In this document: in pieces, positions 20,588 through 34,700 of the stretch
Layout of the letters: the number at the start of each line of letters is the position of its first letter
Position numbering within the stretch: position 1 is the stretch's first letter
From: Zingiber officinale
Lineage: Eukaryota > Streptophyta > Magnoliopsida > Zingiberales > Zingiberaceae
Reading direction: 5' to 3'
Assembly (NCBI RefSeq): GCF_018446385.1
Contig: NC_055996.1
Coordinates: 130,124,532 to 130,188,531 of the forward strand
DNA length: 64,000 nucleotides
Program-made: the position numbers and the translations under genes
Notes under the pieces: model-generated
What the model saw: only the letters and a program-made list of their open reading frames with translations
Databases searched by the model: none
Told to the model about the DNA's origin: nothing

Positions 20588-23500
20588 GACTATAGGTACT
20601 TCATCACATTTACTGATGACTTCAGTAGATATGGTTATGTGTACTTGATGACACATAAGTCTGAATCCTTTGAAAAGTTCAAAGAATTCAAGAATGAAGT
20701 ACAGAACCAGCTTGACAAGAGTATTAAGATACTTCGATCAGATCGAGGTGGAGAATACCTTAGCCATGAGTTTCGTGACTATCTAGCTGAGTGTGAGATT
20801 CTATCCCAACTCACTCCTCCTGGAACACCACAGTGGAATGATGTATCCGAAAGGAGGAACCGTACTCTATTAGATATGGTACGGTCTATGATGAGTCACA
20901 CAGATCTTCCTACATTTATTTGGGGCTATGCTCTTGACACAACAACTTTTATACTCAATCGAGTTCTATCCAAGGCCGTGATAAAGACACCATATAGGAT
21001 ATGGACTGGGAGAGATGCCCAGGTGTCTTTTATGAGGATTTGGGGTTGTGAGGCTTACGTTCGACGTCAAGTCTCAGACAAATTAGGACCCAAATCCGAC
21101 AAGTGCTACTTTATTGGATATCCCAAGGAAACTAAGGGATATTACTTCTACATTCCCAGTCAGCACAAGGTAGTTGTGGCAAAGACTGAGGTCTTTCTAG
21201 AAAGGGACTTTGTTTCTAGAAAGACTAGTGGGAGTACATTCGATCTTGAAGAAGTTCAAGATGCGAACCATAGCACTGAAGCCTCGATGGAAGTTGAACT
21301 GGAACCATAAAGTGTTGTGGATGATGTTGTTCCATAAGGAGTTGAGGAATAACAACCAGTTCAAGTAGACATACCTCTTCGCAGGTCTGATAGGGTACGT
21401 CGTCAGCCTGAGGATAATCATTTCTCTTGTCTGACCATGATGACGTTGTGCTCATAGAGGATGAGCCTACCACTTATCAGGAAGCTGTGATGAGACCAGA
21501 TTCCGAGAAATGGCTAGAGGCCATGAGATCCGAGATGGAATCCATGTACACCAACCAAGTATGGACTTTGGTTGATCCACCTGAAGGGGTAAAACCCATT
21601 GGGTGTAAGTGGGCCTTTAAGAGAAAGACTGACATGGATGGACTTATCTATAAGGGTCGCTTGGTAACTAAAAGTTTCAAGTAGATTCATGGTATTGACT
21701 ATGATGAAACCTTTTCTCCAGTAGCGATGTTTAAGTCCATTCGGATCATGCTTGCTATTGCAGCATACCATGACTATGAGATATGACAGATGGATGTCAA
21801 AACCGTGTTTCTGAATAGAAACCTGCTCGAGGATGTGTACATTGTTGGATCGAGATCGCGCTAGAGGGGGGGGTGAATAGCGCTCGCGGAAGTTTCGTTC
21901 GTATCGGAATAAAAACAAACAAAACGCAGCGGAATAGATAAAGAAAACAACAAAAAAGACACAGGTCGATTTTACTTCGTTCAGAGCCTAAGGCGACTCC
22001 TACTCGAAGGCCCGCGATCCTTGATCGCTTCCGGTGGGCAACAACTATAAGTTCGAAAGTATACAGAGATGATTTACAAGTAATGCAGTAAATAATCTTA
22101 TACCGACAATGGAAAATACTAAATTGAAGCTTCGGGTTGTCGGTGTCGAGTTGCAGCACTTCGGGACGAGTTCGTTAGCAGCTAAACACAGAAGGAGGAC
22201 TTGAATGTTGTGTATTCAAGCTGCTGGTCGAATCCCCTTTATAAACAGTGTTCAAGGCACCTTAAACCCCTCCAAGGCGCCTCCAGGCTGGCCGCATCAC
22301 CCGTGTGGATCAGAACCGACCTGGTCGAATTCTATCCTGTTCAAGGCGCCTCCAACCTCTCCAGGGCGGCTTCATCAACTTGTTCAAGGCGCCTTAAGCC
22401 TATCCAAGGCGCCTTGAAGCTTGCTTCAGCCAGGATTCTTGCACCTCGAGGCTCCATGGGCGCCTGACCTGTTCATCCGAGGGTTAATCTTTGCACTTTG
22501 GTCCCCGCAAGATACATTAATCCCAAATATACCTGCGACAAAGTTAGCACATAAAACATAATAGAAGTGATAATGACAGTCTCTGTCTGACTTCGGGTTT
22601 CCACCCGAAACCCTAGGTCGACTCGACGCCTCTGTCTGGGGAACGCGTCTTCACCTACTCCACTCAGGAGATTTACCTGTTGCCAGTGCGATCCTCCAGA
22701 TCGACTGGACTTTTGCTCAGCACTCGACGCTTCCGGACTTTCTGCTGGACATCCGCTTCCCGGCTAGTCCAGTCTTTCACCTGGTTCGCGACACCAGGAC
22801 TTTCCACCTAGGGTTACCACCCCCTAGGGTTTATCCCTTTGCCTAACTGCAGTTAGGACTTTCCTGAAACACTCATTCAACATGTTAGATACAAAACATC
22901 TTAACTTTGAATTCTTTGCCATTATCAAAACACGAGTTCGATCGTCGGATGCTTCCCGCACCAACATACATGACACAACTTGAGGGTTTTGTAGATCCAC
23001 AACATACTGGCAGAGTATGCAAGCTGCATAGGTCCATTTATGGACTAAAGCAAGCTTCTCGGAGCTGAAATCTTCGATTCGATGATGCAATCAAACAGTT
23101 TGGTTTCATCAAGAATGAAGATGAACCATGTGTCTACAAGAAGGTTGTAGGGGGCATAGTTGTCTTCCTCATATTGTATGTGGATGACATACTACTCATT
23201 GGGAAAGACATCCCTTTGCTACAATTTGTCAAGACTTGGCTAGGGACATGTTTCTCAATGAAGGACTTAGGTGAGGCATCCCGCATTCTAGGGATACAGA
23301 TCTATAGAGATAGATCTAAGAGATTGCTTGGCTTAAGTCAGAGTACATACATTGACAAGGTACTCCTTCGGTTTGCCATGCAGAACTCCAAGAAGGGATT
23401 TCTGCCGATGTCACATGGCGTGAGTCTTTCGAAGACTCAAGGTCCCTCTTCTAGAGAGGAGAGAGACCGCATGGATCAGATCCCTTATGCTTCAGCCATA

Positions 23501-24180
23501 GGATCTATCATGTACGTCATGCTATGTACTCGACCTGATGTTTCGTATGCTTTGAGCATGACAAGCAGATACCAGTCAGATCCAGGTGAGAGTCACTGGA
23601 TAGCGGTCAAGAATATTCTTAAGTACTTGAGAAGGACTAAAGAATATTTCTTGATATATGGAGACGATGACGAGCTAGCTGTAAAGGGTTACAGTGATGC
23701 TAGCTTCCAGACCGACCAGGATGATTATCGATTATAGTCAGGGTTCGTGTTTTGTATAAATGGTGGTGCTGTGAGCTGGAAGAGTTCGAAGCAGGACACA
23801 GTCGCTGATTCTACGACAGAGGCCGAGTATATTGCTGCATCAAAAGCAGCAAAGGAGACAGTTTGAATCCGCAAGTTCATCACTGAACTTGGGGTGGTTC
23901 CTAGCATCGCTGACCCTATTGAGCTCTATTGTGACAACAATGGAGCAATTGCGCAGGCTAAGGAACCTCGCTCACACCAGCGGACCAAACACATACTACG
24001 GCGCTTCCATCTCATTCGAGAGATTATCGAGAGAGGAGAAGTGAAAATTTGCAGAGTACCTACATAGGCTAACATCGCAGATCCCTTGACCAAGGCTTTG
24101 GCACAGAGGAAGCATGATGGTCACACTAGGTCATTGGGGCTTAGAGCCTACACTGATTGGTACTAGTGCTAGTGGGAGAT
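20588..24180 (+). pseudogene. Copia integrase, reverse transcriptase and RNase H region (fossil)
   Basis: Integrase core motifs (FTDDFSRYGYVY, LRSDRGGEYLS, GTPQWNDVSERRNRTL) lie at 20600-20880. RT begins near 21450 (EKWLEAMRSEMESM, WVFK-type block) and resumes after the nested solo LTR, with the catalytic YVDDILLIG near 23178. RNase H (KGYSDASF, TEAEYIA, near 23690-23830) ends before the polypurine tract. The region is broken in several places. Confidence 0.88.
21843..22966 (-). mobile_element. Solo LTR, Sirevirus-like Copia, minus orientation
   Basis: TGTTGG...CCAACA, 1124 bp, with target-site duplication TACAT (21838-21842 and 22967-22971), inside the RT region of the 15-kb Copia. On the minus strand it starts TGTTGGTGCGGGAAGC and ends with the CTATTCACCCCCCCTCTAG-type terminus common to Copia LTRs. 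AAGGCGCC(TT) palindromes lie at 22251-22470 and the TATA box (plus CCCTTTATAAAC) near 22236-22247, in the same order as the other LTRs here. Confidence 0.92.
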
Positions 24181-26010
24181 TGTTAGTTAGAGCCCTAGAG
24201 CCAATCATTTGATGATTGTTGTATGAACTCATTGTATCATATTCTTATATATAAAGGCATTTGGTTTTTGGTTATTATGCTTACTTGTATTGGTGCAAAA
24301 TAAACTAAGTATAATAGCGTCCTTGAGTAGAAGGTTCTTATCTATATCAATCGATTGGTTGAATCGATAGTGAGATGATATAGGGAACACTACTCTTAAT
24401 CATTCCTAGTCGAGTATTAACATTCAGGGACAATGTTAATGCAATAAGACTAACATGTAGGTCAACTCGATGACTTGATCTCACAAGTCATGGATATAGA
24501 GATATCAAGTTGACACATGGGTATGCATTGGAGAATGTATGCTGAATGACCCGCCATGAGAAAGTATCATGGATCGTTATATGAGAGTCATATACTTTCT
24601 CATGTGGCTATTAGTATGACTACTAGTCCTTGGACCTGAAGTCACCATGGATCTCTACATAAGGAGTTATGTACTTTGGTTTCGTCAAACGTCACCCGTA
24701 ACTGGGTGGACTATAAAGGCGATTACTGGGTATATAACGAATTATGCAGATGGATGTGAGTGATGTAGATGGGATCTATCTCTCCTATATGACGGGAGCG
24801 ACATCGATATTCTTGATAGAGTGAGACCACTAAGTGCATGACCATGCCCAAATGAGTCAATATGAGATGTTGAGCTCATTTGATTGAGTGAGTCTACTTG
24901 GAGTTCAAGATTTAGATTGATTAGAGGATGACACGGTCTATGCCTCATATTGATCAATCTAGATGTCTAGGATAGAAGGACACTTGTCATATATTGTGAT
25001 GAGTCACAATTAGGAGTCACAAGGTGATGTTGGATCTCAACATTCTTATAACTTTGGTAGTAATGATGTGTTGCTAGATGCCGCTCATTACTTATGCTTC
25101 TAAATGGGTTTAGGAGCATTGCCAATGTTATAGGAACCTATAGGGTCACACACAAAGGACAATTAGATGGAGATTAGGTTCATATGATAAACCAAGAGGA
25201 TTAGATTCATGTGATGAATCAAATTGGATTAAGAGTAATCCTAATTGAACTAATTGAGTTGGACTCAATTTGATTCATGTGTTCAATGAGTCTAATTTAG
25301 ATTATGACTCATTGAATTAATTTAATTAAATGAATTAGATTCATTATATTAAATTGGCTTTAATCAAATTGTTGGATTTGATCAACCATGGGAGTTATAA
25401 TGTCAAGTTTGACTTGACTTGAGAGGAAGAGGAAAAGTCAAGTTTGACTTTACTATATGCCACCTCATTTGTGAGTTGGCATTAAGTGTCCAATAATGGT
25501 GTTACACATCATCATGTTTAGCACATGTGTGTGCCACCTCATGGAGGTTACAAATCTCCTCTTTAATGGCCACATTAAATGAGAAAGGAGGTTACAAACC
25601 TTAGAGTGGCCGGCCACTTATGGTGGAATGAATGTGTTAATTTTTCATTCAAGCCAATTGATTCCATCTTCTTCCTTGCTCTCTCTTCTTGCTCTCCCTC
25701 TCCTCCTCCTTGGCCGAACCACCTAAGGTGCTAGCACACCTTTGTTTGGTCTTCTCCACCTAGTTTATTCGTGTGGATACTTCTAGAGGATAGTACGCTT
25801 GACGATCTCGAGATCCGGCTAACCGTTGGACGAGCGGGATTGCGAAGGGCATCGCATCGAGGGTAAATTTCTTCTCTAGTGTAGATCTAGGCTTTAGTAA
25901 ACTCGTACTCGAAATTTTTGTTTATAAACTTCGCACGGATCCGGTGGCATGGGAGATTCGGGGTTTCTGCAACGCAAAAAGATGATTTTTGTGGCCCGAA
26001 AATCACATCA
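24181..26010 (+). repeat. 3' LTR of the 15-kb Copia element
   Basis: 1830 bp, TGTTAGTTAGAGCCC to CACATCA, followed by the target-site duplication ACACG. Confidence 0.93.
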
Positions 26011-26171
26011 ACACGTGCATTGAAGCTTCTGATTGCTTCCAGTTCCTGCTACGACTCTACTGTAAAGATGTTAAGCCCGGCAACTGCTCTAAGGAGTTCT
26101 GATCGCACCCGGCAGATAGACATCAACCCAAAGTGCCTTATTCTAATTCCTAAAAGGTGTCGGAAGGACAA

Positions 26172-26423
26172 GTGCAGTGTGTTGCACTTAACCTAACTTC
26201 TATTGTACTCGATTCTCTCTTTCGGGGGCACCGAAAGAGGTTTTTTGTGGATTGCCTATCGATATGTCTGCGGGACCTGGGCCTTGGAGTAAGAGTCGCT
26301 GAAGGCTCTAAGCCAAGTAAAAACCACTTGTGTTCTTCTCGTGTTTCTTCTCTTTTATTTCTTACTTTCCGCTGTGTACTCGTGTTTTCAAAAATCGAAA
26401 AAGAAGTATTTTTGAAAACCACG
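26172..26423 (+). repeat. 252-bp segment of H's LTR duplicated around the solo LTRs
   Basis: This part of the H LTR (GTGCAGTGTGTTGCAC through TTTGAAAACCACG) recurs as 29051-29073 plus 31475-31702, split by solo LTR B. The two copies are separated by solo LTR A. Confidence 0.85.
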
Positions 26424-29050
26424 TGGAGTGTATACTAAAAGCCTAGCTTTTGTATAAACATTTATAAGAATCACATTGGCAAGTGTCTACATTTATATAT
26501 ACCAAATGTAGATGTTCAATTAATTTATATTGTAGATAACATAGTATGTGGTGTCACACACAGAAGATCATGTTATCTGTTCTTTATAAATTAAAAACAG
26601 TAGCTCACGATCAAGATGGAAAGGAACAAACCATTGGAAGGTCGTAGTGTAATTAGGTATTAGTTTATCTTAACTATATAATTACACTAGTACACTTAGA
26701 GTGTATTGAGCAGGACCATTTAGGGGTCGTTTTTTTTATACTGACTTTATAAAGGAACAAAGACCTCAGTTATTATGGAAGTGTGTGCTCTTAATCCTAA
26801 TATAATAACAAGCACATATATTTGATATTTATTTCTTTAATTTATCAATGGGTGAGATTTAGTTTGATAAATCAATAAGTCCGATAAGTTGGGAAATGAT
26901 ATCACTTATAGTGTGTGTTGTTGATTATAGAAGGAAACTGTGTCCTAGTGATCTAGGTTGATAATGTCCCCAAGAGGAGCTCATAAGGATTGTCATGTTA
27001 AACCCTGCAGGTGGACTTAGTCCGACATGATGATAAGATTGAGTGGTACTACTCTTGGACTAAGATATTAATTAAATGAGTTGTCAGTAACTTACTTAAT
27101 TAGTGGACATTCGACATCTTAAACACGGGGAGACTAACACACTCATAATAAGAAGGAGCCCAAAAATGTAATTTGAGATTGGTGCGGTAGTTCAATAATA
27201 GTTCTTTAGTGGAATGAATTATTATTGATGAAATTAAGTTGTGTGTTCAGGACGAACACGGGAAGCTTAATTTCATCGGGAGACCAAAACTAATTCCTCC
27301 TCTCGGTCCCTATCGTAGCATCTTATATATAGAGATTTATACCTACCACATACCCACCTTTTTACCCAACCAATAGGGGTCGGCCAAGCTAAGCTTGAAG
27401 CTCAAGCTTAGGGCCGGCCAAGCCTAAAGGTTGAGCCTTAAGGTGGCCGGCCAATAGCTTGGAGCCCAAGCTTAGGTGGCCGGCCACATCATATTAAAAA
27501 GGGATTTTTATTAAAATTATTTCTTATATGGATATCATGGTTTTAAAAGAGAGTTTGAAATTTAAATCTTTCCTTTTATAGTTTTCTACAAAAGATTAAG
27601 AAAAGATTTGAAATCTTTCCTTATTTGTAGATTGAAAGGAGATTTTAATTTTGAGAAAACTTTCCCTTTTTAACCATGTTCATAATTTAAAAGAGAGTTT
27701 AAAAATTAAATATTCTCTTTTATTAGTTTCTATAAAAGATTAAGAAAAGATTTGATATCTTTCCTTATTTGTAGATTGAAAAAAGAATTTAATTTTTAGA
27801 GATTACTTTCCTTTTTGAAAATTATCCACATGTTTAAAAGAAAGATTTTAATTTATAAAATTTCCTTTTTACTAACCAATCATGAAGGGATTAAAATTAT
27901 TGGAGAAATTTTTATTTTTCCAGAAACAAATTAGGAAGTTTTAATTTTTGTATTAATTAAAACTCTCCTTGTTTTGGGGAGAAGTGTGGCCGGCCAAATA
28001 ATTTGGAGAAGAGAAAATTATTTTTAATTAAATAAATTTTCCTTTTCATGGCAAAAGAATTAATGAAGTTTTTATTAAAATTTCCTTATTTGCCAAGACC
28101 AAGGATTATAAAAGAGGGGGTAGAGGTGCATTCATGGTGTACAACTCTATTCTTTTCTTCCTCTCTTTTTCTCCTTGGTGTGGCCGGCCCTTAGAGGCTC
28201 TCCCTCTCCTCTTTTCTTCTTCTCTAGTGGCCGGTTTTATCCCCTCTTGGAGCTCTTGATGGTGGCTGGTTCAAGCTAGGAGAAGAAGGAGAAGAAGGAG
28301 AGAAAGGAGATTTTGTTTCTTGCATCCCTTGGAGCTTGGTGGTGGTGGCCGGACCTCTACTTCTCATGGAGAATTCTTGGTGGCCGAATCTAGCTTGGAG
28401 AAGAAGGAGCTTGGTGGTTCTCGTCTCGGAAGATCGTTGCCCACACAACGTCCGAGATAAGAAGAGGAATACGGTAGAAGATCAAGAGATTATTTTGCTT
28501 ACAAAGAAAGGTATAACTAGTAATTGTTTTCCCCATCATACTAATTTTCTTTGTATAGTTATTTATGGAAATACCAAACACAAGAGACATATGATTCTAG
28601 AGTTTTCGAAATAGTTTTTTTTTTCGAGTTTGTGTTTTCTTCTTTGTCGAATTTGTGATTCAATTGTTCTTTTTGGTTAACCTAGAGTTATTTAAGGAAA
28701 TAAATATTAGCTTTCCTTAAAAGGCTTTGCCTAGGCGGTGGTGGTTGCTCCCATATCCAAGAAGACCATGTGCCTGGCCATGCAGTCCTGGAAGCCAATT
28801 TTGGAAATTAATATTTATGGAATTAATAACTTAGGTAGATTTGAATCAATAGTGTTAAGTTCCGCTTGCGATTCAAATCTAAACCATTAAGAACAGATAA
28901 GTTAAATTTGGAATCAATGATGTTAAGTTCCGTTTGCGATTCCTAATTAACTTCTAAAGAACACAATAGGTTATTTAAGGAAAGGTTCGACACTTGTACA
29001 AAAATTTTTGTACAGTGGAACCGGTACGATTTTCTTAGGACTAACCAACA
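26424..29050 (+). mobile_element. Solo LTR A of a 2.4-2.6 kb LTR family
   Basis: Homologous to solo LTRs B and C over its full length: GAGTGTATACT start, CCAACA end, several TGGCCGGCCA palindromes (about 27370-28180), TATA box ATTATAAAAGAGGGGG near 28108. Unlike B and C it has no target-site duplication; its left flank is late in the H LTR and its right flank is an earlier part, repeated. This points to recombination between LTRs rather than a simple insertion. Confidence 0.8.
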
Positions 29051-29073
29051 GTGCAGTGTGTTGCACTTAACCT

Positions 29074-31469
29074 TGTTGGAGTGTATACTGAAAGCCTAAG
29101 CTTTGTAAACATTCATTATGAATAAAGAATCACATTTGGTCTAATTATCTACATTTGTTTGTAGTTGTTCATTTAATTTATATTGTAGATAACATAGTAT
29201 GTGGTGTCACATACAGAAGATGATGTTATCAGTACCTTATAAATTATAAACAGTAGCTCACGACCAGAATGGAAAGGAACAAACCATTAGAAGGTCGTAG
29301 TGTAATTAGGTATTAGTTTATCTTGACTATATAATTACACTAGTACACTCAGAGTGTATTGAGTAGGACCATTTGAGGTCGTTTCTTTTATACTGACTTT
29401 ATAAAGGAACAAAGACCTCGGTTATTATGGAAGTGTGTGCTCTTAATCCTAATATAATAACAAACACATATATTTGATATTTATTTCTTTAATTTATCAA
29501 TGGGTGAGATTTAGTTCGATGAATCAATAAGCCCGATAAATTGGGAAATGATATCACTTATAGTGTGTGTTGTTGATTATAGAAGGAAACTGTGTCCTAG
29601 AGATCTAGGCTGATAATGTCCCCAAGAGGAGCTCATAAAGATTGTCATGTTAAACCCTGCAGGTGGACTTAGTCCGACATGACGATAAGGTTGAGTGGTA
29701 CTACTCTTGGACTTAGACATTAATTAAATGAGTTGTCAGTAACTCACTTAATTAGTGGACATTCGATATCTTAAACACAGGGAGACTAACACACTCATAA
29801 TAAGAAGGAGCCCAAAAATGTAATTTGGGATTGATGCGGTAGTTCAATGATAGTTCTCTAGTGGAATGAATTATCATTGATAAAATTAAGTTGTGTGTTC
29901 AGGGCGAACACGGGATGCTTAATTTTATCGGGAGACCAAAACCAATTCCTCCTCTCGGTCCCTATCGTAGCCTCTTATTTATAGAGTTCTATACCCACCT
30001 ATACCCACCTTCTATATCCACCTAATGGGGGCCGCCAAGCTAGCTTGAGAACAAGCTAGGGCCGGCCTAGGTATAAAATTGGGTGGCTTGAACCCAAGTT
30101 AGTAGGGCCGGCCAAATAAAATTAAAAAGAAATTTAATTTTAATTTTTATTATTATGTGGAAGATATATTTTAAAGAGAATTAAAATTAAAATATCTCTC
30201 TTGTAAAAGATCTACAAAAGATTAAAGAAAGAGATTAGATCTCTTTCCTTATTTGTAGATTGGAGAGATGTTTTATTTTTTCTTTAAAAATTATTCACAT
30301 GTTGATAAAATTAAAATTATAGAAATTTCCTTTTATCAACCATGAAGAGATTTTAAAGAGAAATTTTATTTTTTTAAAATTTCCGGAAACAAATTAGGAA
30401 GTTTTAATTGTTGATTAAAACTTGTCCTCTTTTGTTTTCCAATGATGTGGCCGGCCACTTGAAATTAATTGGGGAAATTTTATTTTATTTCTCTCAATTA
30501 AATCATGTCAAGGAAATTAAGGAAAATTTATTGTAATTAAATTTCCTAATTTGCCTAGGCCAAGGAATATAAAAGAAGGGGTGAGGTTGCCTTCACAAGA
30601 CACAACATCTATTATTCCTCTCCCTCTCTTGTTCCTTGGTGTGGCCGGCCATCCTTTCCCTCTCTTCCTCTTGTGGTGGCCGAACCTCTCTCCCTTCCTT
30701 GGAGCTCTTGTGGTGGCCGGATACTACTTGGAGAAGAAGAAGAAGGAGAGAAAGCTAGTATCTCTTGGAGCTTGGTTAGTATTTTGGTTTTTCTCCTTGG
30801 TGAAGCTTTTCTTTTGTGGCCGAACCTTGCTTGGAGGAGAAGAAGGTGGTTGGTGGTTTCTCATCTCTGTAGATCGTTGCCCACACAACGTCCGAGGTTA
30901 GAAGAGGAATACGGTAGAAGATCAAGAGGTTTTTCTACAAGGTATAACTAGTAATTTCTATTTCCGCATCATGCTAGTTATTTATGGAAATAATACCAAA
31001 TACAAGAGGCTTACGTTCTAGAATTTCGAATATGTTTTTTCGAAGTTGTGTTCTTTTGTTTTTTCTTTTCCTTGTGATTTGATTGTTCTCTTTGGTTAAC
31101 CTAAAGTTATTTTAGGAAATTAAATATTAGCTTTCTATTAAAGGTTTTGTTTAGTCGGTGGTGGTTGCTCCCATATCCAAGAAGGTCATGTGCCTCGCCA
31201 CGTCAGTACTGGGAACCTTTTATGGAAATTAATATTTAATAGAATTAATAACTTAAGGAGACTTGGGTCGAACGTGTTAAGTTCCGCAGGAGATCCAAGT
31301 CAAAACCTAAAAGAACAAATAGATTAAGTTTTGGATCAAACGTGTTAAGTTCCGCAGGCGATCCAAAATTTAATTTAAAAGAACACATGGTAGCTAGGAA
31401 AAGGTTCAGATCTTTGTACAAAATTTTTGTACAGTAGAACCTATAGGTTTTCCGAGTAGCAGCCAACAA
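29074..31469 (+). mobile_element. Solo LTR B of the same family
   Basis: TGTTGGAGTGTATACTG to AGCCAACA, with target-site duplication AACCT (29069-29073 and 31470-31474), inside the H LTR. GGCCGGCC palindromes at about 30060-30720 and TATA box AATATAAAAGAAGGGG near 30569. Confidence 0.9.
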
Positions 31470-31740
31470 ACCTAACTTCTCTTGTACTCGATTTTCTCTT
31501 TCGGGGGCACCGGAAGAGGTTTTTCGTGGATTGCCTATTGATAGGTCTGCGGGACCTGGGTCTTGGAGTAGGAGTCGCTGAAGGCTCTAAGCCAAGTAAA
31601 AACCACTTGTGTTCTTCTCGTGTTTCTTCTCTTTTATTTCTTACTTTCCGCTATGTACTCGTGTTTTCAAAAATCGAAAAAGAAGCATTTTTGAAAACCA
31701 TGTGATTCACCCTCTCTCTCACATACGTCACGATCTAACA

Positions 31741-34700
31741 AGTGATATCAGAGCAAGTACCGCTCTGACTTGGTGTAACCACCAATCAGGTAAAAGGGGT
31801 GAATTTTTTTTATTTTTGTCAGTTTTAATTTTTTCGACATAATTCAAATTGGTATAGTTGCCTCTTTAGAAAATTCTTTTTCGTAGAATATTAAACTGAA
31901 CTGGTGCAACACCAATTCAGTCTTAAAATTTTCCTTTTTCTCTCACACTGCTAAATCAAAGATCAAGTCTTGAGATCCTCTTCCTTGTTTCTTTGTGTGC
32001 AAGAGTTATGGCACAAATCGAGGGATTCAGCGCCGTTTGTCCTCCCCTCTTCAACAGCGACGACTTCCCATACTGGAAGAAGTGAATGGAGGTCTATCTG
32101 AAGACCGACTTCGACTAGTGGTTCAGCATCACCAGAGGCTACAAGGCACCAGTTGACAACTCTGGAAATCCAATGGACCTAGGACATTGGAACCCAGAGA
32201 TGAAGAAAAAAGTCCAAATAGACTTCAAATCTCTCAACACCCTCCAATGCGGGCTAACGAAGAAGGAACTGAACCGTATCGGTCCACCCGAAAATGCAAA
32301 GGAACTGTGGGACAAGCTCATCGAATTGCATGAGGGGACTAGCGACGCAAAGGTAACCAAACGAGATCTTTATTTAAATAAGTTATTTAATATAAAAATG
32401 CAAGAAATAGAATCGGTGAGTCAACTCCACATGAGGATAATGTTAGAGTGTATACTAAAAGCCTAGCTTTTGTAAATATTTATTTGTTGAAATAAAAGAA
32501 TCACATTGGTCAATATCTGCATTTATTTATTAAATGTAATTGTTCAATTAATTTATATAGTAGACAACATGGAGTGTGGTGTCACACTCAAAAGATCATG
32601 TTGTCGGTTCTCTATAAATTATAAACAGTTGCTCGCGGCTAAGATAGAAAGGAACAAACTATCAATATAGTCGTAGTGTAATTAAGTATTAGTTTATCTT
32701 GACTAATAAATTACACTGATACACTTTAAGTGTATTGAGTAGGATCATTTAGGTATGTTCTTTTGTACTGACTTAATAAAAGAACTAGACCTTAGTTATT
32801 ATGGAAGTGTGTGCTCTTAATCTTAATATAATAACAAGCACATATATTTAATATTTATTTCTTTAACTTATCAAAGGGTGAGGTTTAGCTCGATAAATCA
32901 ATATGTCTGATAAGTTGGGAAATGATATTACTTATAGTGTGTGTTGTTGAATATAGAAGGAATCTGTGCCCTAGTTATTTAGGTTGAGAATGTCTTCAAG
33001 AGGAGCTCATAAGGATTGCTATGTTAAACCCTGCAGGTAGACCTAGTCCGACATGACAATAAAGTTGAGTGGTACTACTCTTGGAGCTAGATATTAATTA
33101 AGTGAGTTGTCAGTAACTTACTTAATTAGTGGACATTCGTAATCTTAATCACAGGGAGACTAACACACTCATGATAAGAAGGAGCCCATAATGTAATTTG
33201 GGATTGGTGCGGTAGTGCGATAATAACTCTCTAGTGGAATGAGTTATTATCGATGAACTTGAGTTGTGTGTTCGGGGCGAACACGGGATACTCAAGCTCA
33301 TCGGAAGGCCAAAACCAATTTCTCCTCTAGGTCCCTGTCGTAGCCTCATTATAGCCTCAAGTCCATCCAAATGTAAGGCTTTTCTTGGTGTCCAAGAAGC
33401 GGGCCGGACCATTGCTTGGTGACCAAGCAATGGCCGGCCACATCCTCTTATAGGGGCCGACCCTATTGCTTGGTGACCAAGCTTGTAGGGGCCGGCCAAG
33501 ATTAATTCAAATAGGAGGGGTGTTTTGAATTTTTAAAATCTTCTCTTTGTAGAAAACTATAAGTTTTACAAGGGAGATTTTAATTTTTAAAACTATCCTT
33601 ATTTGAATTAGGCCACATGTTTTAATTGAGAGTTTTAAAAGTTTTAAAACTTTCCTTTTTTAACCGTCCTCATGGTTTAAGAAAAAAAAGGGAGATAAGT
33701 TTTAAAATTAAAATTTTCTATTATCAGGTTAAAAAAGGAAATCTTATAAGAAAAGTTTTAAATTTTAAAACATGGTTTTAATTTTTTAAAAACTTTCCTT
33801 TTTTAACTCTAGAAAAGAGAGATTGTAAAATTTTATAATAGTTTTCTTCTTGTAAAATTTTATAAAAAAAATTTATTATTTTTCTTTCCTAAAAATGGTG
33901 TCGGCCACCTTGCTTGGTGTCCAAGCAAGGGGTCGGCCAATCCCAATCCTAAACCAAATAGGATTGATCACAACCATTGATTGGTGATTGATTCAATCAA
34001 GAGGAAAGAAAAGGAAAAATTAAAAGGGAAAAGGAAAAACTCTTGGATGATTTTATTTTTTGTAAAAGGTTTTTCCTTATTTGCCTTGGGCAAGTAATAT
34101 AAAAGAAGGGGTGAGGGGGCTTCATGAGACACAACCCTTATTCTTTTGCTTGGGTGATCTCTTGGTGATCGACCCTCTCCTTTCTCCCTTTCCCTTTGCT
34201 CTCTTCTCCTTGGTGGTGGTGGTGGCCGAATTCTAGAGGAAGAGGAAGGATTCTTTTGGGTGGTGTTCATCTTGGAGGATCGTCGCCCACACGATGTCCA
34301 AGGCGAGGCGAGGAATACGGCAGAAGATCTCAAGGTCATTAGCTTACAAAGAGAAGGTATAATTAGCAATTGTTTTCCGCATTATGCTAATTTTTCTCTT
34401 TGTAAGAATTCTAAATACAAGAGGCAATTAGATCTAGTTTTATCGAATTTATTTTTCGATTTTGTGTTTTCTTCTTTTTCGAATTTGTGATTCGATTGTT
34501 CCTTTTGGTTAACCTAGAGTTATTTAAGGAAATAAATATTAGCTTTCCTTAAAAGGCTTTGCCTAGGCGGTGGTGGTTGCTCCCATATCCAAGAAGGTCA
34601 TGTGCCTCGCCATGCAGTCCTGGAAGCCAATTTTGGAAATTAATATTTATGGAATTAATAACCTAGGTAGATTTGAATTAATAGTGTTAAGTTCCGCTTG

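Larger units (their letters stand above)
10959..26010 (+). mobile_element. Ty1/Copia LTR retrotransposon (15 kb with two nested insertions)
   Basis: LTRs at 10959-12722 and 24181-26010, both TGTTAG...CA, flanked by the target-site duplication ACACG (10954-10958 and 26011-26015). The primer site TGGTATCAGAGC lies at 12724-12735 and a polypurine tract AGTGGGAGA just before 24181. Domain order gag, protease, integrase, RT, RNase H is the Copia order. It sits inside the LTR of element H. It is interrupted by a gag-only element (15681-20587) and a solo LTR (21843-22966). The coding region is broken, with several breaks besides the insertions. The LTRs differ by roughly 2 per cent where I compared them by eye, so it is fairly young, yet older than the two elements inside it. 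Confidence 0.95.

Noticed and set aside
22201-22467. Open frames within the minus-strand solo LTR
   Set aside because: They come from the AAGGCGCC palindrome array and have no recognisable protein content.
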